From the NCBI GenBank assembly GCA_032158295.1, contig CM063251.1:15389757-15453756 (forward strand): a stretch of DNA of 64,000 bases, given 5' to 3'. The notes below the pieces were generated by a model. That model was not told the origin of the DNA, made no database searches, and worked only from the letters and a program-made list of their open reading frames with translations. The translations under genes were made by a program, and so were the position numbers. Source of the DNA: Pycnopodia helianthoides. Its lineage: Eukaryota; Echinodermata; Asteroidea; Forcipulatida; Asteriidae. Of the stretch, positions 27,465-37,354 are shown in pieces; positions within the stretch are counted from its first letter, which is position 1; each line of letters opens with the position of its first letter.

Positions 27465-27885
27465 CTAGTGATTTATAATATTAATCAGTTATAAATATGA
27501 TTCTATATAAATAATGATTACTATTTAAATATATATAAATAATAATTGTTTATAAATAATGATTTTTTAATATACAATGATCATATAAATAATGATATAT
27601 TAATAATGTTGATATAATTAATGACTATTAATAATATTTTTATAAATAATGATTTATATAATTAATGGCCTAGTTTTTATAACAATATTATTTATGAATA
27701 ATGATTATTTATGAATAATGATTATTTATAAATAATGGTTAGACAATAATGATTATATGAATGGTCATATATAATTAAATAATTATTATAGATAAATAAG
27801 GATTGTTTATAAATAATTATTATATATTATAAAAAATGATCTTATAACTATCTATAAATAATGATAATATATAGATAACTTGTAT
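27465..27885. repeat. AT-rich tandem array (ATAAATAATGATT units)
   Basis: About 420 bp composed of diverged TTTATAAATAATGATTAT-like units, almost free of G and C. It is a minisatellite-like array with high potential for slippage and secondary structure. No gene lies in it. Confidence 0.8.
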
Positions 27886-28204
27886 ACATAAACTTCAAAG
27901 CGAGTACCAGATCTCAGGGGAACTATCATTCAAATTCCCAACATTCCAAACTTAGTCTCAGTTTGGTCTTCAAGTGGGGCTGGAGGTATGACGTCCTCCT
28001 TCCTAAATTACTGAGTATTCAAGACGACGAGTGAAACAAAAACAGCAGAAAATATGTCCTCTTCCATGTATGATAATAACAATAATATAGGTTTTCTAGA
28101 TTAGAGCTTAATTGATGATACAGGTGGGCAGATGGACGGGATATTATCTGGCGACCGCCAGAATACCGTCAGAGTAGATGAAGAATCACCTGTCAAAGAA
28201 CGTT

Positions 28205-28330
28205 TTGTGGAGGGACAATCTGGAGATTGAGCGCGTAATCTGTGAATACCGAAGGCGAGTGGTAAAAAGCAGCGCAATCTGCAGATTGGGCAAATCCCTA
28301 AAATGCGCTGAACATCTTCAGAGCGGCGAA
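28205..28330. promoter_or_regulatory. Second, inverted copy of the CAATCTNNAGATTG array
   Basis: It contains CAATCTGGAGATTG at 28216-28229 and a perfect 14-bp palindrome CAATCTGCAGATTG at 28275-28288. Read on the minus strand it carries the same leader as the 17.3-kb copy (AGCGCATTTTAGGGA, then TTGC and CAATC), and a degenerate repeat unit sits 20 bp from the first palindrome. The copy lies a few hundred bases upstream of a candidate BLOC1S6 first exon. Shared regulation or a shared repeat are both open. Confidence 0.4.
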
Positions 28331-28559
28331 AATCCGGAACCTTACCAAACATATTCGTTGAGGGCGTTGTCAAACTACTTTGAGATCCGAAACTAGTCCT
28401 GTGGGCTTTCAGTGACTGCACCGTCAAGTTTTCTAAAGCTTCTTCAGTTGGATTTCACTTACTCTAGGATATTTTTTACAACAGTCATGAAAGTCACGTA
28501 AATTGTAAGTACAAATTGCAATGAGCACCCAGTAGTGCCAGTAATATAGTACGTAGTGA

Positions 28560-28631
28560 CTGCAGGCTAGGCTGGCCTACCAGCAGAAGTTCGTAACTGG
28601 AGGACGGGACTCGGGCTAGGACTAGTGTCAA
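28560..28631 (+). other. BLOC1S6: Possible untranslated first exon of BLOC1S6
   Basis: A strong donor (TCAAGTGAGTAAG, GT at 28632) follows a stretch with no obvious repeat. The first coding exon of BLOC1S6 is preceded by an acceptor (TTACCTCAG, ending 29658), so an upstream exon is expected. This is the best donor seen nearby. The left boundary is arbitrary and the assignment is inference. Confidence 0.25.
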
Positions 28632-29340
28632 GTGAGTAAGTCCCTCCATGGTCCTTCCCACCTCCTGCACTGTAGGCTGGTCAGCCAGTGCGAGCCGGTG
28701 CAGTATAATTCAGAACAAACTGTGCAAAAGTAAACAGCAAACAACCCTAATGGAATGTTGTCTGAAAAATTTGTAAATTATAATCTATCATACTGATCAG
28801 CATTCAGTGCAGCCATACGGAGACATGTTTGTTTTTTTTGTTTGTTTTTTTTTGTTCACCATGTTTGTTGCAGTAATAGTATTATAAATTTATATTCCCC
28901 TCATGTGATACTACTAGTACTTATAGATAGTTGTGATAATTGTATTCCTTGGGTTGGTCTTCCTGACAATCATAGACAGGAGGATTTGGGGAGTTGCGGT
29001 TTATTGCATCCGTTGCCATAAATTTGTCCTCAACAACTGCCAGGCCAAACTGTCAGGTCCATGGTGGTGACAGTGACAGTGGTCACACACAAATCTACAA
29101 CTCACCATCTAATATAATTATGTAATTTTTCCCAATACACAGCTTTGTATTGTAATGTAGTTTATTAGCCCTTAAAAAATAAATTTCACTAAGTTTTTAC
29201 ATTTGGGTTTTCTTGCAGTTTATACTCTGTTGTCACCAATTGTCAAGCCATAATTATGCATGCATGAGTGCATTACTACATACCCTAGGCCTGTCCATTG
29301 CAGTGAAACGAAGACGGCCAGTTCAACCTGGCCTAACCCT

Positions 29341-29417
29341 ACTCCTAGAATTATGAGGTTCGATCCGCTATCGCTCATGGAGCCGATAGCGGATCAAACC
29401 TCATAATTCTAGGAGTA
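29341..29417. repeat. 77-bp near-perfect hairpin flanked by 10-bp direct repeats
   Basis: Arms 29341-29373 and 29384-29416 are 33 bp each with a single mismatch, around a 10-base loop. GCCTAACCCT occurs directly on both sides (29331-29340 and 29418-29427), as a target-site duplication would. It lies about 275 bp before the BLOC1S6 start codon, probably in the first intron. It is either a minimal foldback transposon or, if transcribed, a small-RNA-precursor-like hairpin. Confidence 0.7.
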
Positions 29418-29692
29418 GCCTAACCCTACCCTACCCTACTGCTTGAACATGATTGGTAGTGTTTTTTTTAAACATTCACTCACTCAAACTGAAAATACGT
29501 GCTTAAGTACAGTGAAGACCCATTGCAAAATAGATTTTGTATTTGAAAAAGATACAACAGGTTTTAAAAAAAAACTTAAATTACAGAAATGTGTGTTGTA
29601 AAAAGGTTATAATAATTTTTAATATCCTTTGTTGTTGTTTTTTATGTCGTTACCTCAGGCTGCAGGTTGTTGTTTGTCTCCATGACATCAGG

Positions 29693-32600
29693 ATGGAAGA
29701 AAACCATCTTACCTCAGAGTCGGCAGAAACAGAATCAAAAGAAAGCATCGATGAACCTTCAACATCTCTGCAAACAACAGAGTCACAATCAACCGTCGTA
29801 GCAAGTCAAGACGACAAAACGAACGATGACGACGGAAGAATCAATGAATCGACCCAAGATGAGGAGATTGTAGCAGCTGATATGTCAACGGGGAAACCCA
29901 ATGGAGACTCAGTTCAAAGGGGTACTGCTAGTCATTGAAAGAAATTCATTCACCGCTAACTCCCTTCAGTGAATTACTACGACCCTTCGTCACTCTATCA
30001 AAATAACAATAACAACAAGCATTTATTGGGCTATTTAAACATTGTATCAAAGGGCATTACACTATTACTACCGTACCCCTGTTCATTGGGCCTTAAGCAT
30101 TCCTGAAACCATCTCAACTCCTTTCGGACTATACACCTTAGGAATATGCAGCACTGGCAGCCAAATCACCGCACAGGTTGCGAATCATTCACATCAAAAT
30201 TCTGTACCCTCGCAGGTACCCATTTACTCCTGGGTGGTGAGAAACAATTATACTTATAAGTGTCTCACACCAAAAACACAATTTCACAACTGGGATTCGA
30301 ACCCATACTCTGATGACTTGGCCATCAGAACTTGGGTTCGAGGCTCTAGACCGTTCGGCCAAGACAGGCTACAGCACAGTATTGTGGTAACTCAACACCC
30401 AAACTGACTCCACAAACTATATTTGGTCACAACTTGAACTGTCACAAAGGTCATTTTAATCTTCGTTCACCTAGTGTGTCGGAACCAGACATTACAAATG
30501 AGTTCTAAATTGGACACTGCTAGGGTGCTGTTGGAAGTCAAAGCCAAATCCATCGATTTGAAAATAGGCAAAAGTTGTAACCGTTAAATACAATTGGATT
30601 TGTAGAATTTCAGCTAAAACTTTTTGTACAGTTACAGGAAAAAAAGAAAATGTTGCAGGATATTTGGTTTCTGTTCTCATATGTGAAAATTTGCCTTTTT
30701 GTATATATCTTTTTTTACTCAAATAAGCATTCAGCTATTCAAATGATTTTTAAACAGACGGAAGTTTTTGCAAAGAAGCATCTGTGAAGTTTTGAATCTA
30801 GTCAAGTCTGTTGTTTCCGTTTCAGGTGAGGAGCAGACAAAGCCTTCACTTCCAGAGCGAGACGTCTTACCCGTAAATGAGAGCGTTATCGAGAAACTGA
30901 CTGTCGCATTCCTGCAGACGTTCCTTCCCCAGGCAGAACATTCCAATGGAGAGCTCGATGAACTTATGTGAGTATGGGCCTTGTTCATGAGTTTTTCAAT
31001 CTAGATCATTGTTGCTGTTGTCCTTCGATGGGGCGTAAAGCCTTTGATCCCTTATGTTGTGTAATTCACATTAAAGAACCTTTACAAGAGAAGGGGTTTG
31101 ACCCTGGTGTTTCTGGCATGGTTGGCTGCAGATTTGCCGCATCACCTTGAAAAAACCTTACACTGTGCTATAAAAAATTGTCTTATATTTGAAATCTCTG
31201 CATACCTATCATACAAATGAGTGGATATGAGCGCCAATCTGTGGTAGATACCAACACTTTATAAATGTTCATCATTATCATACTCCTGTACACAGCTAAT
31301 TCAGTGCACAGTTGTGCCACCATACATAACCTGTGCAGTTATGAAAAACGTCCCTATTTGATATAAATTATGGACTAAGTGAAAATGCTGGCGGTCCAGT
31401 GAAATGACAAGCTAACTGGTCCTGCTGGCTAGCCACGGAAAAAGTTTAAGGTAAACCCTGCCAAGAGTAGGATGGTTTTTAATGTGACTCACTCTTCCAT
31501 GCTTTTCTTACTTATTTGACCCAAAACAGGAGAAATCAGCGTGTCCTCATTGAAACATTACAGCAAGAGAATGCCAAATTCCAAGAGAACAACATGATGT
31601 CCGAGCTCTCAGAACTGGTGAGAAATTTAAAGGCTGTTTGACTGTCTCTGTAAACAATATCAAACAGTGTACCAAATCTAACCAATATGTTGAAGCTATC
31701 AAATTCAAGAAAATGTAGAACGACAACTTTATCTGAAACAGTTTTTCGGTCTAAAGGATAAGCGTTATACATTGTCTTTGATCAAAGAAAAAGGTGGTTC
31801 TGCCACAGTGGTCGGTGCTGGAAAACCCACCCGGCACTCAGGATTCCCCAACCACCACTGCAGAATTTCTGTTTCTGACCACTGCAATTTCCTTTCAAAG
31901 GTTTCAAAGAAATGTAAAATTGGGTAGTCCGAAGCCATTAATTTTGAGTACTTCTTTGATTTGAGTCTATTTATATGATCTACCGTGTAACTGATCCATC
32001 TTGCAATGGTATCCAGGAAAACATTTTTCCACCACTAAAGAAATCCTGGCAGATCCCTGAAAGGTTAATTTGAATAATGCCTTGAGCATATTTCAGGGGA
32101 ATCCAATGCAAAATTGTGCATCATTCTTATGTAGAAATTTAAAAGACCTATAACATATATAATGTAAATATTTGTACACTTTGATTCACTCCCCCTTTGT
32201 ATTGAACACATTGTTCATGAACAAGCTTTGACTTTTACAAGCAGGCCTGATACTTTATCGTGCAAGGCAGTTTTTTTCTGAAGGGCACTTCTATGAAGGA
32301 AATGGAAATTTCTACGAGAGCATGTCAAAGGCTTCGACGCAATGGCCAGGGGGCACGGAGGCAATTGGTATCAGGCCTGTACAAGGGAATATTAACTCTA
32401 TTCAACAGCTGTTTTAACATGTTTTGCCCATGATTAAGAACTAGCACATTGTGCACATTTTGATGTGGATTTCCATAATGTGTTTAAAATGTTTCAGGGT
32501 GTTGAACTTTCTTCATCAGTTCATATAAAGTTTTTTCATATATATATTTTTTTTTATGCGATATCGCCACTTCAAGGTGAGGGCTACACTTAACTAAATT

Positions 32601-34208
32601 GGGCTGTCAACCCAAATCAACTGTCACCAGGGTCACATTGCCACCTACTCCTGGGGCTAAAACAGGGTTACCCCCTTCACAGTCCGTAAGGATGTAGGCA
32701 TGGATATCATCCAATAGGAGCCTGGCTGGTAGAGCAGAATACAATACCTTCCCAACTTTTTACAAAGCAATCATGGTAAAGTGCCTTGCTCAAGGGTACA
32801 AGTGTCATGACCCAGATTCGAACCCACACTCTGCTGCTGACAACACCAGAGCTTGGGTCTGGTTAACTAGACTGCTCAGTCACAACACGCCAGTTGGTAG
32901 TATTAAGGATATATTTTTTTTATTATCTGATTGCAGATGGTCGAAGCCAAAAAGTATTACATCAAACTAGTCCACCTAAGGAAAGAAATGATGTCTCTCC
33001 ACGAGAAATCCACCAAATTAAAGGTATGTCAGCCACAAATGTTGTCCGTTTTGTCCTCGTGAATGCAAAAGACTCAAATGTTCAGGAAAACACCAAAATA
33101 CATTAACAGTATACAGTCGTCTCTTGTTATAATAAGGTCCCTGGGACTCATAGTGTTAGCCAGGGGGTGTCCGGGCGTCTTTTGGACGCCCTGTTTCAAA
33201 TTTGGACACCCTGCTTTATCTGTCATTTACATGTAAATGTATTGTAAGTGAAGAATTTGGACACCCAGTTTTTAAATTTCCAGCAAATTTGGACACCCTT
33301 TTACCAAATCCCAGCTAAAACCTTGCTGGGACTGGCCAAATAACCTCTTTGTAACAGGAATGTTGTTATTTAAGAGGACAGCAAAACAAAGGGACACAAA
33401 GCAGAAATGAGATTCAGGACTTAAGAATGTACTCTTTACAAGCAGAACCTCTTTACAGCAGTACTCTTTGTAAGGAGGGTTGACTGTATTCAGCATGTCA
33501 AAAAAGAAGGCGGACATGATGTTGTGTGGTGTCCCCCTTCCCCCTGTCTGATTGGGACTTGACAACAAATCTTAGGACACAGAAGGATGGGGATGGTGTA
33601 TCACAGAGGTTCTTTATCATTATTATTATTACATGTTTCTGGAATTGAAACCAAGGATGCCTCATAAAGTGAACTTAATCACTCGGCTCGCAAGCCTGAG
33701 GAAACCTGTAAACATGGGTGCTTGCAACGTGAACCAGAAACGCCAGGGTTAACCCCCTACTCTTCCACGATAAGCGTTCTGGGTTCTTTTATATGTGCAC
33801 TACCAATCCTAGCACATGGGACCTGCGGCTTTATGTCCCATCTGAAGGACAAAGGAATTACGGTAAAGTGTCTTGCTCAAGGACAAAAGCGCCTCGACCG
33901 GGTGTCCTCATTTCACCATATCTCCTGAAAATGGATCCTAGTGTCGTAACGTTTTTTGTCAGCAATGGCTCTCATCTCTGACTACTTCAAATCACCTCTC
34001 ATAAAGGAAAGCGTTTTTTGTAATAATTGAAGTGTAGTTGGGAAAAGGGGATTGAACGATTGAAACGCTTAATCTTCCTCTGCAGAAGAGAGCAATAAAG
34101 CTGCAGCATCACAAGATGAAGCAGAATCTACAGAGAGAACAGCAAAGAGAGCGGGAACTGGAACAAGAAAAACATCTTATTGCCAAGCCGGCCAAGAAAT
34201 CTCCTTAA
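29693..34208 (+). CDS. BLOC1S6: BLOC-1 complex subunit 6 (pallidin)
   Basis: Five exons: 29693-29921, 30826-30967, 31530-31617, 32937-33023 and 34086-34208. Phases match and the protein is 222 residues; human pallidin has 172 and also five exons. Pallidin is a coiled-coil subunit of cytosolic BLOC-1, which sorts cargo from endosomes to lysosome-related organelles. Residues 1 to about 90 are an acidic Ser/Thr/Glu-rich, probably disordered extension. The conserved pallidin core starts in exon 2; best matches are KKYYIKLVHLRKEMMSLHEK in exon 4 and the basic helix of exon 5, which ends near AKPAKKSP. ATG 29693 has A at -3 and G at +4. An out-of-frame ATG at 29682 in a weak context opens a 39-codon overlapping ORF ending at 29801. 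No broken frames were seen. One possible poly(A) signal is AATAAA at 36487-36492, but earlier ones exist. Confidence 0.93.
30000..30395 (+). repeat. SINE-like element in BLOC1S6 intron 1
   Basis: It starts near AACAAGCATTTATTGGGC and ends in a tRNA-like reverse B-box region (AACTGGGATTCGAACCC) followed by ACTTGGGTTCGAGGC. The 121-residue open frame through it is repeat translation. Confidence 0.55.
31290..31480. repeat. Degraded AACCCTCCTACTGTC MITE in BLOC1S6 intron 2
   Basis: Shares GTGCACAGTTGTGCCACCAT and GCCAAGAGTAGGATGGTTTT with the 8543-8772 and 48222-48444 copies; it is internally deleted and rearranged. Confidence 0.45.
32560..32900. repeat. SINE-like element in BLOC1S6 intron 3
   Basis: It runs from TATCGCCACTTCAAGGTGAG to ACTGCTCAGTCACAACACGC, with a tRNA-like reverse B box CCAGATTCGAACCCACAC. 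It ends about 36 bases before the exon at 32937. Inverted relative at 25230-25545. Confidence 0.6.
33110..33492. repeat. Tc1/mariner-pogo-like MITE in BLOC1S6 intron 4
   Basis: The left end TACAGTCGTCTCTTGTTATA and right end GTAAGGAGGGTTGACTGTA resemble pogo/Tigger termini (CAGTCGACTCTCGTTATAA type) with a TA target. An inner GGGTGTCCGGGCGTC/GGACGCCCTG hairpin is present. Confidence 0.5.
33620..33910. repeat. SINE-like element, relative of 937-1100
   Basis: The TTTATGTCCCATCTGAAGGA and AAGTGTCTTGCTCAAGGAC blocks match TTTACGTCCCATCCGAAGGA and AGGTGTCTTGCTTAAGGA at about 950-1005. Confidence 0.5.
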
Positions 34209-34577
34209 GAACCCAAGTCGAGAAGACACAATCGGAAGCTACCTACAAAGAATTCTCTGTGTTGAACAAGAACCAATATTGTATCATTTATACAGATGGG
34301 TATATCCTCTTTTGTACCAGTTTCTCTGTTTTTACTGTTTACAAATTTTTAATTGATACAATTTCTGTTTCTGTTTTTTAAATGATCACGCTTCCCATGA
34401 GTAATACATTTGATTCAAGACGTGTGTGCAAACGGCCTACCAACTGCAGTACAAAGTGGTAGAGCTCACAAAGAATATATCAGCCTAGTCATGTGTGTCT
34501 AATAGTATGTAGACTCACAGTTGTCTTATACAGAATGAAAATTCATTTCGTCTTTTACTGATGCCTCCAAAATGTCT

Positions 34578-35018
34578 TTGAAGGTAGGGTCATAGATTGG
34601 TAAATACTCTAAAAATGAATGACCATAACAACTTACTTGGTGAGAGCCACTGCAGCTGTTGATAGTATAAACCAAAGGATTCCCTTTAAAGTAATATGGT
34701 TTGGATAATTTTTCACCCCAAAAACATTTGAATCTGAGAAACGATTCATGCCTGAAACGTTTCTCAGATTTCTGAGGAATGTTGTCTGTTCGCGAATGCT
34801 GCAACTAGAGATGCAGTTGGTACACCGGCTGTCACCTCGCAAAACATGGATGGAATCGACGTTCTTGTGAAACAGTGAAAGTTTTTTCCCATTTTCTGTG
34901 CAAGTAGACCTGTATTCAGCTGAAACATTCACATGTGACTTTTATAGTATCTTTCTTTATAATTTAGCCTATAAATCAGCACTAAGTTGACAAAACCAAT
35001 CTATAACCTTACCTTTAA
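34578..35018. repeat. Complete AGGTAGGGTCATAG MITE in the BLOC1S6 3' region
   Basis: It runs from AGGTAGGGTCATAGATTGG to CCAATCTATAACCTTACCT, flanked by TTGA and TTAA. If the BLOC1S6 transcript ends near 36.5 kb, the element is part of its 3' UTR. Confidence 0.7.
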
Positions 35019-35420
35019 ATGGCTAGTTATTTATATACGTTCAATTATTTCAAATTTTCAGAATTGTTACTTGCCACTTATGTTTAACTATGTATTTTTT
35101 ATTCTAAAGGGAAATTATGAAACACCTGTTTAGATGTTTGTACTTCCTATACTGATTTCAGCCACGAGGGTAAATTTTTATCTAAAAACAACTCTCGGAT
35201 TTTGTTTAACAAAATAAAAATAAAACCAGAAAAAATACAGTGAACACAATATGTCAATGTTTAACATTTACACTGTGGCCCATGTGTTTAAGAAAAGTAT
35301 AACAGTTTATGAATTGTACTTGTGTTTGCTTCTTTGCAGTTGGATTCAAGGCATGACATTTTTCTTACTTTAAACTGATTTTCAATTTTTATCGCCCTCA
35401 GAAAGTCAGTCAGATTTTAT

Positions 35421-35720
35421 TTAAAGAACCGGTCAACATTGGTAATTTGTCGAAGACCAGTGACCCGACAAAATACATGAACGAGCAAACCTGGGAAAGT
35501 TTGAGCTCAATCTGTCATCGAAGTCACAAGAAAATACTGGGGGAAAGAAAACTGTTATCTTTACTCTTCAAACATTAGGGTTTTGACTAGCGAGACCAAA
35601 ACTGATTGTTTACTCATTTCTCAAAATTTATAGTATTTCAGGCAAAAATATTTTAAGGGAACTTTTCCACCATGAACATCTTTATACCATGACATCTTTC
35701 CATAACTTTTTTTTTTAATA
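35421..35720. repeat. TTAA MITE, CGGTAATTGTCAAAGACCAG family
   Basis: TTAAAGAACCGGTCAACATTG, GAAGACCAGTGACCCGAC and GACTAGCGAGACCAAAACTG parallel the copies at 48664-49027 (inverted) and 58770-59085. The right end is eroded. Confidence 0.5.
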
Positions 35721-36529
35721 AACCAACAATTATTAGAATTAGGAGTAAATACCAGGAGCAATCTTACGAAAATGTCATTTTATATGCATTTACAAGTCCT
35801 TCTGTTCTAATATTGACTTAAAACATTAATTAATCATAATACAGAGCTGCCACCTCTGCCTGATTATGTAGAAAGTTCCCTGGAAATAAACCAATCTTTC
35901 CATGTTCTGATGAACAAATATGAAAATCTCTGATTATGGAAATTTTTCCTCACTATGTTGAATATAATTCTAAATTTCTCCCTATTGTACAAAATATCCC
36001 TGATTGCAAGATGCAAATGTTGGCAGCTCTGACAATACAACCAGTTGGAATTTTTCTCCCATATATTTTTGTGGCTATTGTTAACGGTTCATTTAAAAAA
36101 ATTTCCAAATAAAAATGTAAAAATAAATTGAAAACTTTGAAAAGATTGTTCCAGAGATTTCATCAATCACTTCAAAAAGAAATAGAAAATCTATTTATGG
36201 ATTTGCATATTCCTGAAAAATTATGTACAAGGCTAAGAGCGGAAAACTTTTTAATAGTTTCCCTAAAAGATAATTTTTAGTCGATGGAAACATTGCGAGG
36301 GATGTTTGTTATTTTCATTTTTTTTCAGCACGATTTCATTCTCAAATTGTTTTGAGATGTAATATATTAATCACTGTAAATTTGTTGTATATTTACATAA
36401 TTAATTAAACTAGAAGCCTAAGCTGCAAATTTAATTGTAATGTGTCTGATGTGAATTATTCATTGTGACAAGTATTGATTCTGACTAATAAAAAGTAACA
36501 TTAACTGTTAATAGTTGTTTATTTTAAAT

Positions 36530-36695
36530 TTAATGACACACCCAAGGACGCCAATAACAGGATGGTGAATAAGAAACGAGAAGAAATTTTCAAACCCACG
36601 CAATCAGGTAGAGACTGAAAACCCAATCCACATGCAAGGCTCCGGCCTGAGTTGGGAATCGAATCGGGGTCCACAGAGGTGAAAGGCAGGGAAAG
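36530..36695. repeat. SINE-like fragment between BLOC1S6 and LMAN1
   Basis: CAGGTAGAGACTGAAAACCC and GGGAATCGAATCGGGGTCC match CAGGTAGGGACTGAAAACAC and GGGATTCGAACCGAGATCC in the element at 45500-45765. Confidence 0.55.
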
Positions 36696-36989
36696 ACTTA
36701 TCCAAGACAAAATCAAGTTGAAAAACCTTGGATTTTGATCATTCCATATTGCCACATACTTTTTTTTTTTATGCACCACAAACATTCATAAGGGAATGGC
36801 TTTGTTTCAAGTTTTCTTTGAAAGAAGTGAAGTAGATCACATAAGGGGGGTGGCTTAGCTCGTATGACCTAATTGAAATCGTGTCAACACACCTGTACAT
36901 GCACATCAGTCATTAATGTCAACACTGTATTCATTGATTGGGATTTCTTGGTCCTTGTTGTTTACTTCTATACGCCTATTGACCCGTAA

Positions 36990-37006
36990 AGGTCAATTAT
37001 AGGTCA
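36990..37006. promoter_or_regulatory. DR5 nuclear-receptor-type element upstream of LMAN1
   Basis: AGGTCA ATTAT AGGTCA is a perfect direct repeat of the nuclear-receptor half-site with 5-base spacing, the classic RAR/RXR arrangement. It lies about 350 bp upstream of the LMAN1 start codon. A third half-site occurs at 37088-37093. An ACACGTGGG (CACGTG) sequence near 37248, closer to the start codon, resembles an XBP1/ATF6-type or bHLH core. Chance occurrence is possible. Confidence 0.35.
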
Positions 37007-37354
37007 ACCCGCTCTGAATGAATAACATCCCGAAGACGAACCAATCATATTTTGACGAATCATTATTAGCATAAATCTCAAGTTGAAAGGTCAAGCATTT
37101 ATTGACGTCCTTTCATTTTTGCATACCATGCGAAACTTTAAACAACTTTCTGATAAACAATGTTTATATAAAAGTTCAACCAAAATGTAAACGTGTCACC
37201 TAATTATTCAAACGAAAAGCAAAAACGTAAGCTAAAATAACAATGAAACACGTGGGAACCAGAGACATGTTGTACTTAGCTGGTGGCATTTCCATTAACT
37301 TAAATCCGGCCTTTAAATTATGCAAATAACAACCACTTGCATATTATCGACAAG

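Larger units (their letters stand above)
17376..28204. other. 11-kb intergenic region without a recognisable gene
   Basis: I see no exon with homology. It holds a pyrimidine-rich stretch (about 17555-17710), GACCC/GGGTC MITEs (18.1, 21.8, 26.2 kb), a diverged tandem region (19.74-20.6 kb), a GGCTCCG array (21.1 kb), a CTTGCAT-type element (22.7 kb), a TTAA MITE (23.1 kb), a SINE-like unit (25.2 kb) and an AT-rich array (27.5-27.9 kb). Open frames here are short and unlike known proteins. Confidence 0.5.

Noticed and set aside
28101..28427. 108-codon minus-strand frame over the palindromic array
   Set aside because: It follows the repeated palindrome units in translation and has no homology.
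37337..37354. LMAN1 start upstream at a TTG codon
   Set aside because: A nuclear gene starts at ATG. ATG 37355 has a strong context and places the signal peptide correctly.
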